Below, one piece after another: positions 24,863-33,443 of a stretch of 64,000 nt of DNA (position 1 is its first letter; every line of letters begins with the position of its first letter). The position numbers were made by a program, and so were the translations under genes. A model generated the notes under the pieces. That model did no database searches and was not told the DNA's origin. It worked only from the letters and a program-made list of their open reading frames with translations. The stretch is from Methylococcaceae bacterium UBA975 (GTDB lineage: Bacteria > Pseudomonadota > Gammaproteobacteria > Methylococcales > Cycloclasticaceae), in assembly GCA_002292375.1 (NCBI GenBank), contig DBBV01000018.1, forward strand, positions 1 through 64,000, given 5' to 3'.

Positions 24863-26453
24863 GAATGGTGTCTTTTTTGAATCGTTCATCATCTAGAAGT
24901 GGAAAATCTAAGGTGTAATGTAAGCCACGGCTCTCTTTTCTTAGTAGGGCGCTGTCTACAATTAATTCAGCCGCCTGAACCAGGTTACGTAACTCTAAAA
25001 AATCACTGGTGACATGAAAGTTAACGTAATAATCCTCGATTTCTTTACTCAGTAGGCTGATGCGATTTTTCGCCCGTTGTAAACGCTTGGTCGAACGCAC
25101 AATGCCAACATAATCCCACATAAACTGGCGGAGCTCTGCCCAGTTATGTGATACCACGATGGCCTCGTCTGAGTTAATTACTTTTGAATCATCCCAGGGC
25201 CTTATAGTAGAGAGCTTAGGGCTTTGTTCAAGAAAAGTTGTGATTGCTTCACTGGCTTGTTTGGCAAACACCAAGCACTCTAAAATGGAATTACTCGCCA
25301 TCCGGTTGGCCCCGTGAAGGCCAGTAAAGGCAGTTTCGCCGATGGCATACAGTCCATCAATATCGGTGAGCCCTTGTTTGTCAGTCATCACGCCGCCGCA
25401 GGTATAGTGTGCTGCTGGAACAACGGGCAGAGGGTCTTTGGTCATATCAAAACCAAACGCAAGACACCTTTCATAAAGCATTGGGAAATGTGATTTAGTA
25501 AATTTAGCTGTGCGGTGGCTAATGTCTAAAAAGACCGAGGAAACCCCGAGTCGTTTCATTTCATGATCAATGGCCCTAGCAACAATATCGCGGGGTGCTA
25601 ACTCTGCGCGTTTATCAAAATTAGGCATAAACCGAGAGCCATCCGGTAACAATAATAAACCGCCTTCGCCACGAATGGCCTCGCTCAGTAAAAAAGATTT
25701 TGCTTGTGGGTGAAATAAACAAGTTGGATGAAATTGCATAAATTCCATATTCGCAACGCGGCAGCCTGCACGCCAAGCCATCGCGATGCCATCACCCGTT
25801 GATACGTCTGGGTTGCTGGTGTACAAGTAGACTTTACTGGCACCACCGGTCGCCAAGGCGACACAAGGTGCGCGCATGCTGAATATGGTGTCTTTTTTAG
25901 TATCTAAGACATAACAGCCTGCAATGCTTTTTTTAGTTGTATGTCGGTCAGTATTACAGACCAAATCGATCACGTTATGGTGTTCAAAAAGTTTAATATT
26001 GGCTCGGCCTACAACTTGGTCGCATAAAGCCGTTTGTACCGCTCGGCCAGTTGAATCATCGGCGTGAACCACGCGTCGGTGCGAATGGCCGCCTTCACGT
26101 GTTAAATGTAATTTGTTATCAGAATGCTCATTGTCATCAAAAGAAAACTGCACCTTGTGTTCCATTAGCCAGTCGATACTGGCCTTTCCTTTAGAGACGA
26201 CCAGTTCGACGATATCCTCATGGCATAAGCCGGCGCCTGCTTTTATGGTGTCTCGTTTGTGTGAATCAGTGCTGTCCAGCTCATCAAGCACTGCAGAAAT
26301 GCCTCCCTGCGCGTAATAAGTGCTGCTTTCATGCATGCTGAGTTTTGAAAGAATCGCAATTTTAAGATGGCTGGGCATTGATAGAGCAAGCCCCAAACCT
26401 GCGGCGCCACTGCCTACGATGATGACATCAAAAGTAAATTTGGTATCTGACAT
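24852..26453 (-). CDS. nadB: L-aspartate oxidase
   Basis: 533 residues; oxidises L-aspartate to iminoaspartate, the first step of de novo NAD synthesis. FAD-binding GSGAAGLGLAL lies near residue 13. YYAQGGISAVLDELDSTDSH and HANRMASN-type blocks (GLHGANRMASNSILECLVF) distinguish it from SdhA by the extra loop and lack of the His-FAD motif. C-terminal RKESRGLHYTLDFPLLDD is family-typical. Divergent from rpoE, as in many gammaproteobacteria. Confidence 0.95.
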   Translation of the reverse strand: MSDTKFTFDVIIVGSGAAGLGLALSMPSHLKIAILSKLSMHESSTYYAQGGISAVLDELDSTDSHKRDTIKAGAGLCHEDIVELVVSKGKASIDWLMEHKVQFSFDDNEHSDNKLHLTREGGHSHRRVVHADDSTGRAVQTALCDQVVGRANIKLFEHHNVIDLVCNTDRHTTKKSIAGCYVLDTKKDTIFSMRAPCVALATGGASKVYLYTSNPDVSTGDGIAMAWRAGCRVANMEFMQFHPTCLFHPQAKSFLLSEAIRGEGGLLLLPDGSRFMPNFDKRAELAPRDIVARAIDHEMKRLGVSSVFLDISHRTAKFTKSHFPMLYERCLAFGFDMTKDPLPVVPAAHYTCGGVMTDKQGLTDIDGLYAIGETAFTGLHGANRMASNSILECLVFAKQASEAITTFLEQSPKLSTIRPWDDSKVINSDEAIVVSHNWAELRQFMWDYVGIVRSTKRLQRAKNRISLLSKEIEDYYVNFHVTSDFLELRNLVQAAELIVDSALLRKESRGLHYTLDFPLLDDERFKKDTILTP

Positions 26454-26555
26454 GATATTAATTTGATTAGATCAACGACAAAAGGTCATAATGATGAAAA
26501 GCGTCGTTAAATTATACGGATTAAATAAAAAATTGTTTTTTTATCTTCAACTATT

Positions 26556-26582
26556 GAACTCATCAATAATATCATTGTCTCT
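26556..26582 (+). promoter_or_regulatory. Candidate sigma-E-type promoter of rpoE
   Basis: GAACTC (26556-26561) is followed after exactly 16 bases by TCTCT (26578-26582). This resembles ECF sigma-E/AlgU promoters (GAACTT-N16/17-TCnnA). Autoregulation of rpoE is usual in the family. The match is imperfect in the -10 part, and the region is AT-rich, so other promoters are likely too. Confidence 0.4.
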
Positions 26583-26626
26583 ACAGCAAGGCATTAAATT
26601 AACTGCTCCAAAAATGGAAGGTGCCT

Positions 26627-27199
26627 GTGTCTGATCAAGAAGATCAGCGGTTGATAACACGTGTCAAACAAGGTGATAAAAAATCATTTGATCAGCTTGT
26701 TTTAAAATATCAACAACGTGTTATTCAATTGGTGGCTCGTTATGTTCGTGATTCGGGTGAAGCGCAAGATGTGGCACAAGAATCGTTTATTAAGGCGTAT
26801 AAAGCCCTGCCAAACTTTAGAGGTGACAGCGCTTTTTATACATGGCTGTATCGGATAGCAGTTAATACGGCAAAAAATTACTTGGTGGCAAAAGCGAGGC
26901 GATCTTCAGACAATGAATTGGATGTTATGGATGCAGAGAACTATGAAGAGTCTTTTCGACTCAGGGAAAATGATACACCTGAGCATTTATTACTCAGCGA
27001 AGAGATTCGGGCGACGATTCAACAAGCGATTAAAAACTTGCCGCAAGAGCTTCGTGAAGCCATTAGCTACCGAGAGCTTGACGGCATGAGTTATGAGCAA
27101 ATTGCAACAAGGATGAACTGTCCAGTCGGTACAGTTAGGTCAAGAATATTTAGAGCCAGAGAAGCCGTAGACGCCATCATAGAGCCTTTGCTTAACTAA
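26627..27199 (+). CDS. rpoE: Envelope-stress sigma factor RpoE (AlgU)
   Basis: 190 residues from GTG 26627, chosen because GGAAGG (26616-26621) lies five bases upstream and the product then starts MSDQEDQRLITRVKQGD, collinear with E. coli RpoE. GTG at 26621 overlaps the Shine-Dalgarno. Region 2 reads DVAQESFIKAYKALPNFRGD and AFYTWLYRIAVN. Region 4 reads LDGMSYEQIATRMNCPVGTV with RSRIFRAREAV. It directs transcription of envelope-repair genes and is controlled by the anti-sigma factor encoded next. Confidence 0.95.
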   Translation: MSDQEDQRLITRVKQGDKKSFDQLVLKYQQRVIQLVARYVRDSGEAQDVAQESFIKAYKALPNFRGDSAFYTWLYRIAVNTAKNYLVAKARRSSDNELDVMDAENYEESFRLRENDTPEHLLLSEEIRATIQQAIKNLPQELREAISYRELDGMSYEQIATRMNCPVGTVRSRIFRAREAVDAIIEPLLN

Positions 27200-27219
27200 C
27201 CTGATTAACGGAACAGTGT

Positions 27220-27699
27220 ATGCATGACGACCATAAAGAACGACTTTCCTCCTTATTAGATCTAGAATTACCTCAAGAAGACGCGCGTGAGTTAATTAAA
27301 GAATTTAAAGCTAACGACAGCTTAAATAAGCAATTTGATCGCTATGCACTGATTCGTGATGCATTGAACGAAGACATTGTTGTACAGCCCGATAAATTTC
27401 TAAAAAATGTTCAACAGGCGTTATCTGCTGAACCTGCACTGTTTATCCGCAAAAAAGTTAAATGGGCTAATAAAACCTATATTGCAGTCGGCCTTGCAGC
27501 ATCCTTTGTTGTTTTTTCAGTGATGTTATTCAAGGTTGATCTAGTAGACGGCACAGCCTATACACCAAAAACGGCCGCATTAACGGAAACAGGTGCCAAG
27601 CACAATCAACAACTAGCACTTGAAAAACTGCAGCAACAAGACGATGCTATCGAAGAAGTGGGGCCGCCTTCTGTTCGTTTTGTCACCTTCGAAAAGTAG
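27220..27699 (+). CDS. rseA: Anti-sigma-E factor RseA (MucA)
   Basis: 159 residues. The N-terminal cytosolic domain (1-80: KERLSSLLDLELPQEDARE ... RYALIRDALNE) is the RseA N-domain that clamps sigma-E. One membrane span lies near 88-106 (YIAVGLAASFVVFSVMLF). The periplasmic tail is only about 50 residues, shorter than E. coli RseA (216 residues overall). No rseB follows, so the periplasmic control step may differ. DegS/RseP-type cleavage is assumed, not shown. Confidence 0.88.
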   Translation: MHDDHKERLSSLLDLELPQEDARELIKEFKANDSLNKQFDRYALIRDALNEDIVVQPDKFLKNVQQALSAEPALFIRKKVKWANKTYIAVGLAASFVVFSVMLFKVDLVDGTAYTPKTAALTETGAKHNQQLALEKLQQQDDAIEEVGPPSVRFVTFEK

Positions 27700-27794
27700 A
27701 GGTCATGGCTTAACGGTATGCGTGTTATTAAGCTGAAAAGCCGTTACGCGTTTAACAAAATTAAAGTGTTTTATGTAGGCTGGAGCCTCGTTAA

Positions 27795-28238
27795 ATGATT
27801 GAAGAAACGGCAGTTGTGCAAGGTGTTCAAGGTGAGTGGGCTGAAGTTATAACCGGTCGCCGTTCGGGCTGTCATCAGTGTGATGAAGCAACGTCTTGTT
27901 CTACCTCAGTATTAGCTAAATTGTTTGGTGATAAATCTATAGCTTTACGCCTGCATTCTTCTATACCTCTACAAGTAGGTGATGAAGTGCTTATAGGCAT
28001 CAAAGAAAATACTTTTTTAGGCCTTACTTGCTTGGTGTACCTTTTACCCTTGTGTGGTCTGTTGTTGTTTTCAGTGTTAGGTGGCTATATAGAACAACAT
28101 TGGCAGTTTAACCATGAAGGGCCTACTGTTGTTATGGCTGTGCTAGGCTTTGCGGTAACTTATTACGGCATTAAAAAATTTATCCGCAATTACCTTAAGC
28201 CAGAAAAGATCAACCCAGTTATATTGAAAAAAATATAA
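27795..28238 (+). CDS. rseC: RseC/MucC-family membrane protein
   Basis: 147 residues. The N-terminal domain has the cysteine pattern C26-x2-C29-x5-C35 (GCHQCDEATSC), typical of RseC, then two transmembrane segments (about 77-100 and 112-130). The family is linked to SoxR reduction in E. coli and to modulation of the sigma-E pathway in Pseudomonas. About 95 non-coding bases separate it from rseA, the place where rseB/mucB normally sits. Confidence 0.88.
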   Translation: MIEETAVVQGVQGEWAEVITGRRSGCHQCDEATSCSTSVLAKLFGDKSIALRLHSSIPLQVGDEVLIGIKENTFLGLTCLVYLLPLCGLLLFSVLGGYIEQHWQFNHEGPTVVMAVLGFAVTYYGIKKFIRNYLKPEKINPVILKKI

Positions 28239-28282
28239 TCCACCCCATTCTTTACCTATCGTGAAATACATAAGGAGTTCGC

Positions 28283-29683
28283 ATGTTAAGGCAAAATAGT
28301 CTACGGGCTGTTGTTATATCGATGTTAGTTTCAATAAGCGTTCATGCAGGGGCTAATAATTTACCGGATTTTACGCGTTTGGTAGAAGAAAACAGCCAAG
28401 CGGTGGTTAATATTAGTACGACGCAAAAAGCGGATCAGCAACAAGCTTACTTACCCCCTGGGTTTGAGTTCCCTGAGGGTGGGCCGTATGGCGACTTACT
28501 CAAGCATTTTTTTGGTGCGCCAGGGCAGATGCCAAGGCAGCGCGAAGCACGTTCATTAGGCTCAGGTTTTATCATTTCGCAAGATGGTTATCTATTAACT
28601 AATCATCACGTAGTGAAAAATGCCGATGAAATCATCGTTCGATTACAAGACCGCCGGGAATTAAAGGCGACCTTGGTTGGCAGTGATGAAAGTACTGACG
28701 TGGCGCTGCTCAAAGTTGAAACGGACGATTTGCCGGTCGTTAAGTTCGGTTCGTCTAAAGACCTTAAAGTAGGCGAATGGGTGGTTGCCATTGGTTCGCC
28801 ATTTGGTTTTGATAGTTCTGTCACTGCAGGCATAGTTAGCGCTAAGGGCCGTAGCTTGCCACAAGAAAATTACGTGCCCTTTATTCAAACCGATGTGGCT
28901 ATTAATCCAGGTAATTCAGGCGGGCCTTTATTCAATTTAAAAGGTGAAGTGGTCGGAATAAATTCGCAAATATACAGCCGCTCGGGCGGCTTTATGGGTT
29001 TATCGTTTGCCATTCCGATCGACGTAGCCATGAACGTGAGTGATCAACTTAAAACAACAGGGCAGGTGATACGTGGTTGGCTGGGTGTGCGTGTTCAAGA
29101 TGTTACCCGCGAATTGGCAGAATCATTTGAGATGAAAAAGCCATACGGCGCATTAATTTCTCAAGTATTAGCAGATAGTCCAGCCGAAAAGGCCGGCCTT
29201 AAAGTTGGGGATGTGATTGTGGGATTTAATGATCAATTAGTTGATAGCTCCGCCTCGTTACCCCCTATGGTTGGCGCCGCTAATATTGCTCAAAAGGCAC
29301 GGGTTAAGGTGATTCGAGATAAGCGAAGCAAAACCATCAAGGTTAAATTGGAAAATTTGCCAGGCAACCCGCTCGCAGCTAATGAGGTTGAGAAAAAACC
29401 TAGTGTTGACGCTGTACTGGGTATGTCTCTAACGAACCTGACTGCCGAAATGCGTGATAAATGGCAAATTAAAAATCACGGGGTGTTGGTCAAAAAAGTT
29501 AATGAAGGCGCGGCATTCGATGCTGGGATTCGTGCCGGTGACCTTATTATGCAATTAAATGGTCAAGCAGTTGAAAATGTCCGACATATGAAAAAATTGG
29601 TTAATAAGGTGCCGAAAGGTAAGTTTGTGTCCATTTTAATTAATCGACAAGGCGACCCAATTTTTCTCGCTTTAAAAAAATAA
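28283..29683 (+). CDS. mucD: Periplasmic serine protease MucD (DegP/HtrA family)
   Basis: 466 residues with an N-terminal signal peptide (cleavage near residue 24, VHAGA). The trypsin-like domain has the triad H109 (NHHVV), D139 (DVALLKV) and S212 (NPGNSGGPLF). Two PDZ domains follow (about 260-350 and 370-460). It degrades or refolds misfolded envelope proteins and dampens AlgU signalling in Pseudomonas. Last gene of the sigma-E operon; a strong terminator follows at 29708. Confidence 0.95.
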   Translation: MLRQNSLRAVVISMLVSISVHAGANNLPDFTRLVEENSQAVVNISTTQKADQQQAYLPPGFEFPEGGPYGDLLKHFFGAPGQMPRQREARSLGSGFIISQDGYLLTNHHVVKNADEIIVRLQDRRELKATLVGSDESTDVALLKVETDDLPVVKFGSSKDLKVGEWVVAIGSPFGFDSSVTAGIVSAKGRSLPQENYVPFIQTDVAINPGNSGGPLFNLKGEVVGINSQIYSRSGGFMGLSFAIPIDVAMNVSDQLKTTGQVIRGWLGVRVQDVTRELAESFEMKKPYGALISQVLADSPAEKAGLKVGDVIVGFNDQLVDSSASLPPMVGAANIAQKARVKVIRDKRSKTIKVKLENLPGNPLAANEVEKKPSVDAVLGMSLTNLTAEMRDKWQIKNHGVLVKKVNEGAAFDAGIRAGDLIMQLNGQAVENVRHMKKLVNKVPKGKFVSILINRQGDPIFLALKK

Positions 29684-29707
29684 ACGGTACAATAACGGCT
29701 GTAGACT

Positions 29708-29732
29708 AAAACGCCTCATTCGAGGCGTTTTT
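29708..29732 (+). terminator. Rho-independent terminator after mucD
   Basis: Perfect 10-bp stem AAAACGCCTC/GAGGCGTTTT with a 4-base ATTC loop, ending in a T-run. It ends 17 bases before the lepA GTG, so lepA needs its own promoter within or upstream of this structure, or depends on readthrough. Confidence 0.88.
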
Positions 29733-29749
29733 AATTGAAGAGTAAAAAA

Positions 29750-31552
29750 GTGTCTGATATTAATTTAACAAGAAATTTTTCGATCATTGCGCACATCGAC
29801 CACGGTAAGTCGACTTTAGCGGACCGTCTGATTCACATCTGTGGTGGTCTGACAGAACGCGAAATGGCCGAGCAAGTGCTCGATTCAATGGATATTGAAC
29901 GCGAGCGCGGTATAACCATTAAAGCGCAAAGCGTTACCTTACATTACAAGGCGCTAGATGGGCTCACGTATAAACTAAACTTTATTGACACACCTGGGCA
30001 CGTTGATTTTTCTTATGAGGTGTCACGCTCACTGGCCGCCTGTGAAGGCGCACTTCTGGTTGTTGATGCAGCGCAGGGGGTCGAAGCTCAAAGTGTAGCA
30101 AATTGCTACACAGCCATTGACTTGGGTTTGGAGGTTTTGCCAATACTTAACAAAATAGATTTACCCTCCGCAGAACCAGACAGGGTGGCAGAAGAGATCG
30201 AGGAGATTATTGGTATCGAAGCCATAGAAGCACCTCATATTAGTGCTAAAACAGGTGTTGGTGTTGATCTGGTGCTAGAGCAAATAGTTAAGTTTATTCC
30301 TGCACCCAAAGGTGACCCAGATGCGCCGTTACAGGCGCTTATTATCGACTCATGGTTCGATAATTATTTAGGTGTTGTCTCGCTTATTCGTGTGGTTAAT
30401 GGGTCGTTAAAAAAGAAGCAAAAAATAAAAATGATGTCATCAAACGACATTTATCTGGTCGATCAGGTAGGCGTGTTTACGCCTAAGCGACACGTCTTAG
30501 ACGAACTGCTGCCGGGTGATGTGGGGTTTATGGTGGCAGGTATTAAAGATATTTATGGCGCACCGGTAGGTGACACCATTACCTCATCAAACCGCCCGGC
30601 AGACACCTCATTACCTGGGTTTAAAATGGTGCAGGCGCGGGTGTTTGCTGGGCTGTTTCCTTCGAGTTCTAATGATTATGAAAACTTACGTGAGGCGCTT
30701 AATAAATTAAAACTCAACGATGCTTCGTTAAACTATGAGCCTGAAACCTCTGATGCACTGGGTTTTGGTTTTCGTTGTGGTTTTTTGGGTATGTTGCATA
30801 TGGAAATCATTCAAGAACGGCTTGAACGAGAATATGACCTAGACCTTATTACCACGGCACCAACAGTTATTTACGAGGTGCTTTTACACAATGATACCGT
30901 TCTTAGTGTTGATAACCCTGCCAAGTTACCCGATATTTCGCTTATTAAAGAAATACGTGAACCGATTATTGAGGCTCATATTTTAGTGCCACAAGAGTAT
31001 TTGGGCAGTGTCATTACTTTGTGCATTGAGAAAAGGGGTGTGCAGACTAAAATGCAATACATGGGTAAACAGGTGTCGTTAAGTTACGAAATGCCCATGA
31101 ACGAAGTGGTGCTCGACTTTTTTGATCGTTTAAAATCAGTTAGTCGTGGGTACGCTTCATTTGAGTATGAGTTTAGGCGTTTCCAAGAGGCGCCACTGAT
31201 TAAGCTTGATGTGCTGATTAATGGGGATCGAGTCGATGCTCTGTCGCTGATTGTACACCGAGATATTAGTCAAACCCGTGGGCGTGAGTTAGTCGAAAAA
31301 ATGAAAGAACTAATCCCGCGGCAAATGTTTGAAATTGCCATTCAAGCGGCCATCGGTTCAAAAATAATTGCACGTTCATCGGTGAAAGCGTTACGAAAAA
31401 ATGTGATTGCTAAATGCTATGGTGGTGATATTTCTCGTAAACGGAAATTGCTTGAAAAACAAAAGGCAGGCAAAAAACGAATGAAACAGGTTGGAAATGT
31501 TGATATCCCTCAAGATGCATTTCTGGCTGTTTTAAAACTAGGTAGTGATTAA
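29750..31552 (+). CDS. lepA: Elongation factor 4 (LepA)
   Basis: Translational GTPase that acts on stalled or initiating ribosomes. 600 residues from GTG 29750 (E. coli 599). The upstream TTG at 29735 is less likely because GAAGAG at 29737-29742 serves GTG 29750. G1 reads AHIDHGKSTLADRL, G3 DTPGHVD and G4 NKID. The C-terminal LepA-specific domain includes GDISRKRKLLEKQKAGKKRM. It starts the lepA-lepB-DUF4845-rnc-era-recO-pdxJ block. Confidence 0.97.
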   Translation: MSDINLTRNFSIIAHIDHGKSTLADRLIHICGGLTEREMAEQVLDSMDIERERGITIKAQSVTLHYKALDGLTYKLNFIDTPGHVDFSYEVSRSLAACEGALLVVDAAQGVEAQSVANCYTAIDLGLEVLPILNKIDLPSAEPDRVAEEIEEIIGIEAIEAPHISAKTGVGVDLVLEQIVKFIPAPKGDPDAPLQALIIDSWFDNYLGVVSLIRVVNGSLKKKQKIKMMSSNDIYLVDQVGVFTPKRHVLDELLPGDVGFMVAGIKDIYGAPVGDTITSSNRPADTSLPGFKMVQARVFAGLFPSSSNDYENLREALNKLKLNDASLNYEPETSDALGFGFRCGFLGMLHMEIIQERLEREYDLDLITTAPTVIYEVLLHNDTVLSVDNPAKLPDISLIKEIREPIIEAHILVPQEYLGSVITLCIEKRGVQTKMQYMGKQVSLSYEMPMNEVVLDFFDRLKSVSRGYASFEYEFRRFQEAPLIKLDVLINGDRVDALSLIVHRDISQTRGRELVEKMKELIPRQMFEIAIQAAIGSKIIARSSVKALRKNVIAKCYGGDISRKRKLLEKQKAGKKRMKQVGNVDIPQDAFLAVLKLGSD

Positions 31553-31562
31553 GGAAAGAGTT

Positions 31563-32336
31563 ATGCATTTTGATTTTTCAGCAGCGCTGACGCTAGCAAC
31601 GTTTATTTCAGGCCTGATTGCAGGTGTTTATTGTCTGTTGCAACGGCTTAGAAGAAAGCAGTTAACGAGTAAAGAACCGATTATCATTGAGTACGCTAAA
31701 TCATTCTTCCCCGTGTTGTTGTTTGTTCTTGTGTTACGGTCATTTATTGTAGAGCCTTTTAGAATACCCTCCAGCTCGATGATGCCGACCTTGTTGATTG
31801 GCGACTTTATCTTGGTTAACAAATATAACTACGGTGTACGTTTGCCGGTAATTAATACCAAGGTGATCGAGGTGGGTCAGCCGGAGCGGGGAGATGTCAT
31901 GGTTTTTCGTTACCCACAAGACCCTTCTTTGGATTATATAAAGCGCGTGGTGGGCTTGCCCGGTGATAAGGTCGGCTATTACGATAAAGTGCTATACATC
32001 AATGGTGAGGCCATCGAACAAAATGATTTAGGCTTATATGAAGGGCTTGGGCAAGGTACAAGTATGACTAATGCCTTGTTAAAACGTGAACAATTACCCT
32101 CGCAACAACACGATATTTTGATGATGCCTGAAAGGCCGTCCATCGAAGGTGAAGTGATCGTTCCGGCTGGGCATTACTTTATGATGGGCGATAATCGCGA
32201 TAACAGTAACGACAGCCGCTACTGGGGAACGGTGCCTGAAGAAAATATTGTTGGTAAGGCGTTTATGATTTGGATGAACTGGGATTCGAGTAATGGCGGT
32301 ATTGATTTCAAACGATTAGGATCTACAATAAATTAA
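31563..32336 (+). CDS. lepB: Signal peptidase I
   Basis: Cleaves signal peptides of exported proteins at the outer face of the inner membrane. 257 residues from ATG 31563 with AAGGAAAGAG just before it; a GTG at 31545 overlaps the lepA end and is less likely. Two N-terminal membrane spans (about 8-24 and 48-62). Catalytic S72 is in RIPSSSMMPTLLIGDF and general-base K127 in DYIKRVVGLPGD. The box reads PSSSM where E. coli has PSGSM. MGDNRDNSNDSRYWG is the conserved box E. Confidence 0.96.
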   Translation: MHFDFSAALTLATFISGLIAGVYCLLQRLRRKQLTSKEPIIIEYAKSFFPVLLFVLVLRSFIVEPFRIPSSSMMPTLLIGDFILVNKYNYGVRLPVINTKVIEVGQPERGDVMVFRYPQDPSLDYIKRVVGLPGDKVGYYDKVLYINGEAIEQNDLGLYEGLGQGTSMTNALLKREQLPSQQHDILMMPERPSIEGEVIVPAGHYFMMGDNRDNSNDSRYWGTVPEENIVGKAFMIWMNWDSSNGGIDFKRLGSTIN

Positions 32337-32366
32337 TTTTAAATAGGTACTTACAGGAGAAGGCGT

Positions 32367-32735
32367 ATGCAAGGTCAGCAGCAAAAGGGATTTACATTCA
32401 TTGGTTTGGTTATTGTTTTAGCTATTCTTGGGGTCATAACATTGACCGTACTCAAGATTTTTCCAGTTTACATGGAGCATTTAGCGGTAAAAACGGCGAT
32501 GGAAGCGATTGAAACAGACCCTGGATTAAAAAACATGTCAGCGGGTGAAATAAGACGCTTGTTCGAGAAAAAACTAGACGTCAATCAGGTGACTAGCGTG
32601 AATGCAAAAAACGCTAAAATAGGCAGAGGAATAGGTGCAATCACCTTTAAAATTGAATATGAGGTCCGCAAGGATTATATCGCTAATGTCGATTTGATTT
32701 TATCGTTCAGTGATCAATTTGAAGTACCGCTTTAA
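32367..32735 (+). CDS. DUF4845 membrane protein
   Basis: 122 residues. The N-terminus QQKGFTFIGLVIVLAILGV resembles a type IV pilin-like hydrophobic segment (Gly-Phe after a short basic leader). An alpha/beta domain of about 90 residues follows. DUF4845 proteins sit between lepB and rnc in many beta- and gammaproteobacteria; their function is unknown. Conserved position is the main support. Confidence 0.82.
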   Translation: MQGQQQKGFTFIGLVIVLAILGVITLTVLKIFPVYMEHLAVKTAMEAIETDPGLKNMSAGEIRRLFEKKLDVNQVTSVNAKNAKIGRGIGAITFKIEYEVRKDYIANVDLILSFSDQFEVPL

Positions 32736-32765
32736 CCCCATAAACTTACATAAATCGAGACGGTT

Positions 32766-33443
32766 TTGAACGCTGACTTAAACAGATTACAGAAAAAAAT
32801 TAATGCCAACTTTAAGGACCTCAGTTTATTAGAGCAAGCGTTAACCCATCGAAGCATCGGTCAAAACAATAACGAACGACTAGAGTTTTTAGGTGATGCG
32901 ATTCTTGGTTTTGTTATTGCAGATGAAATATACCAAAAATTTCCTGAGGCAGACGAAGGTATCATGAGCCGGCTTAGGGCACGTTTAGTCAACAAGGAGT
33001 CGCTCGCGGCCGTTGCACTTGAGTTAGACTTAAGCGATGAACTGATCCTAGGTCAAGGTGAAATGAAAAGTGGTGGCAAGCACCGCGCGTCTATTTTGTC
33101 TGACGCGGTTGAAGCGATCATCGGGGCTTTGTATAAAGACAAAGGATTGCAGGCCGCTAAGCAATGGATTTTGTCGATATTTGACGTTAAGTTGGCAGCA
33201 TTGTCACTCAATATGGCGCTTAAAGACCCTAAAACACGGCTGCAAGAACATTTACAAGCCATAGGAAGCAATATTCCTTTGTACACCGTGTTATCGACTA
33301 CGGGTGCAGATCACAATCAACTATTTAAAGTAGAGTGTGCGGTTGACGGCGTCGATACGGTTGTCAGTTCAACCGCTGCGACGCGGAAAAAAGCCGAACA
33401 AAAAGCGGCATCTAAAATATTAGAGATACTATTAAATGAATAA
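32766..33443 (+). CDS. rnc: Ribonuclease III
   Basis: Double-strand-specific endoribonuclease for rRNA processing and mRNA turnover. 225 residues, as in E. coli (226). The catalytic signature NNERLEFLGDAILGFVIADE lies at about 36-55. The second metal-binding region (SDAVEAIIGALYKDKG) contains the conserved Asp and Glu. A C-terminal dsRNA-binding domain spans about 155-223. Start is TTG at 32766. It overlaps era by 8 bases. Confidence 0.96.
   Translation: MNADLNRLQKKINANFKDLSLLEQALTHRSIGQNNNERLEFLGDAILGFVIADEIYQKFPEADEGIMSRLRARLVNKESLAAVALELDLSDELILGQGEMKSGGKHRASILSDAVEAIIGALYKDKGLQAAKQWILSIFDVKLAALSLNMALKDPKTRLQEHLQAIGSNIPLYTVLSTTGADHNQLFKVECAVDGVDTVVSSTAATRKKAEQKAASKILEILLNE

Noticed and set aside
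27719..27799. 27-codon frame in the rseA-rseC gap, its stop overlapping the rseC start
   Set aside because: No sequence similarity recognised to any sigma-E regulator; composition is not distinctive; probably chance.
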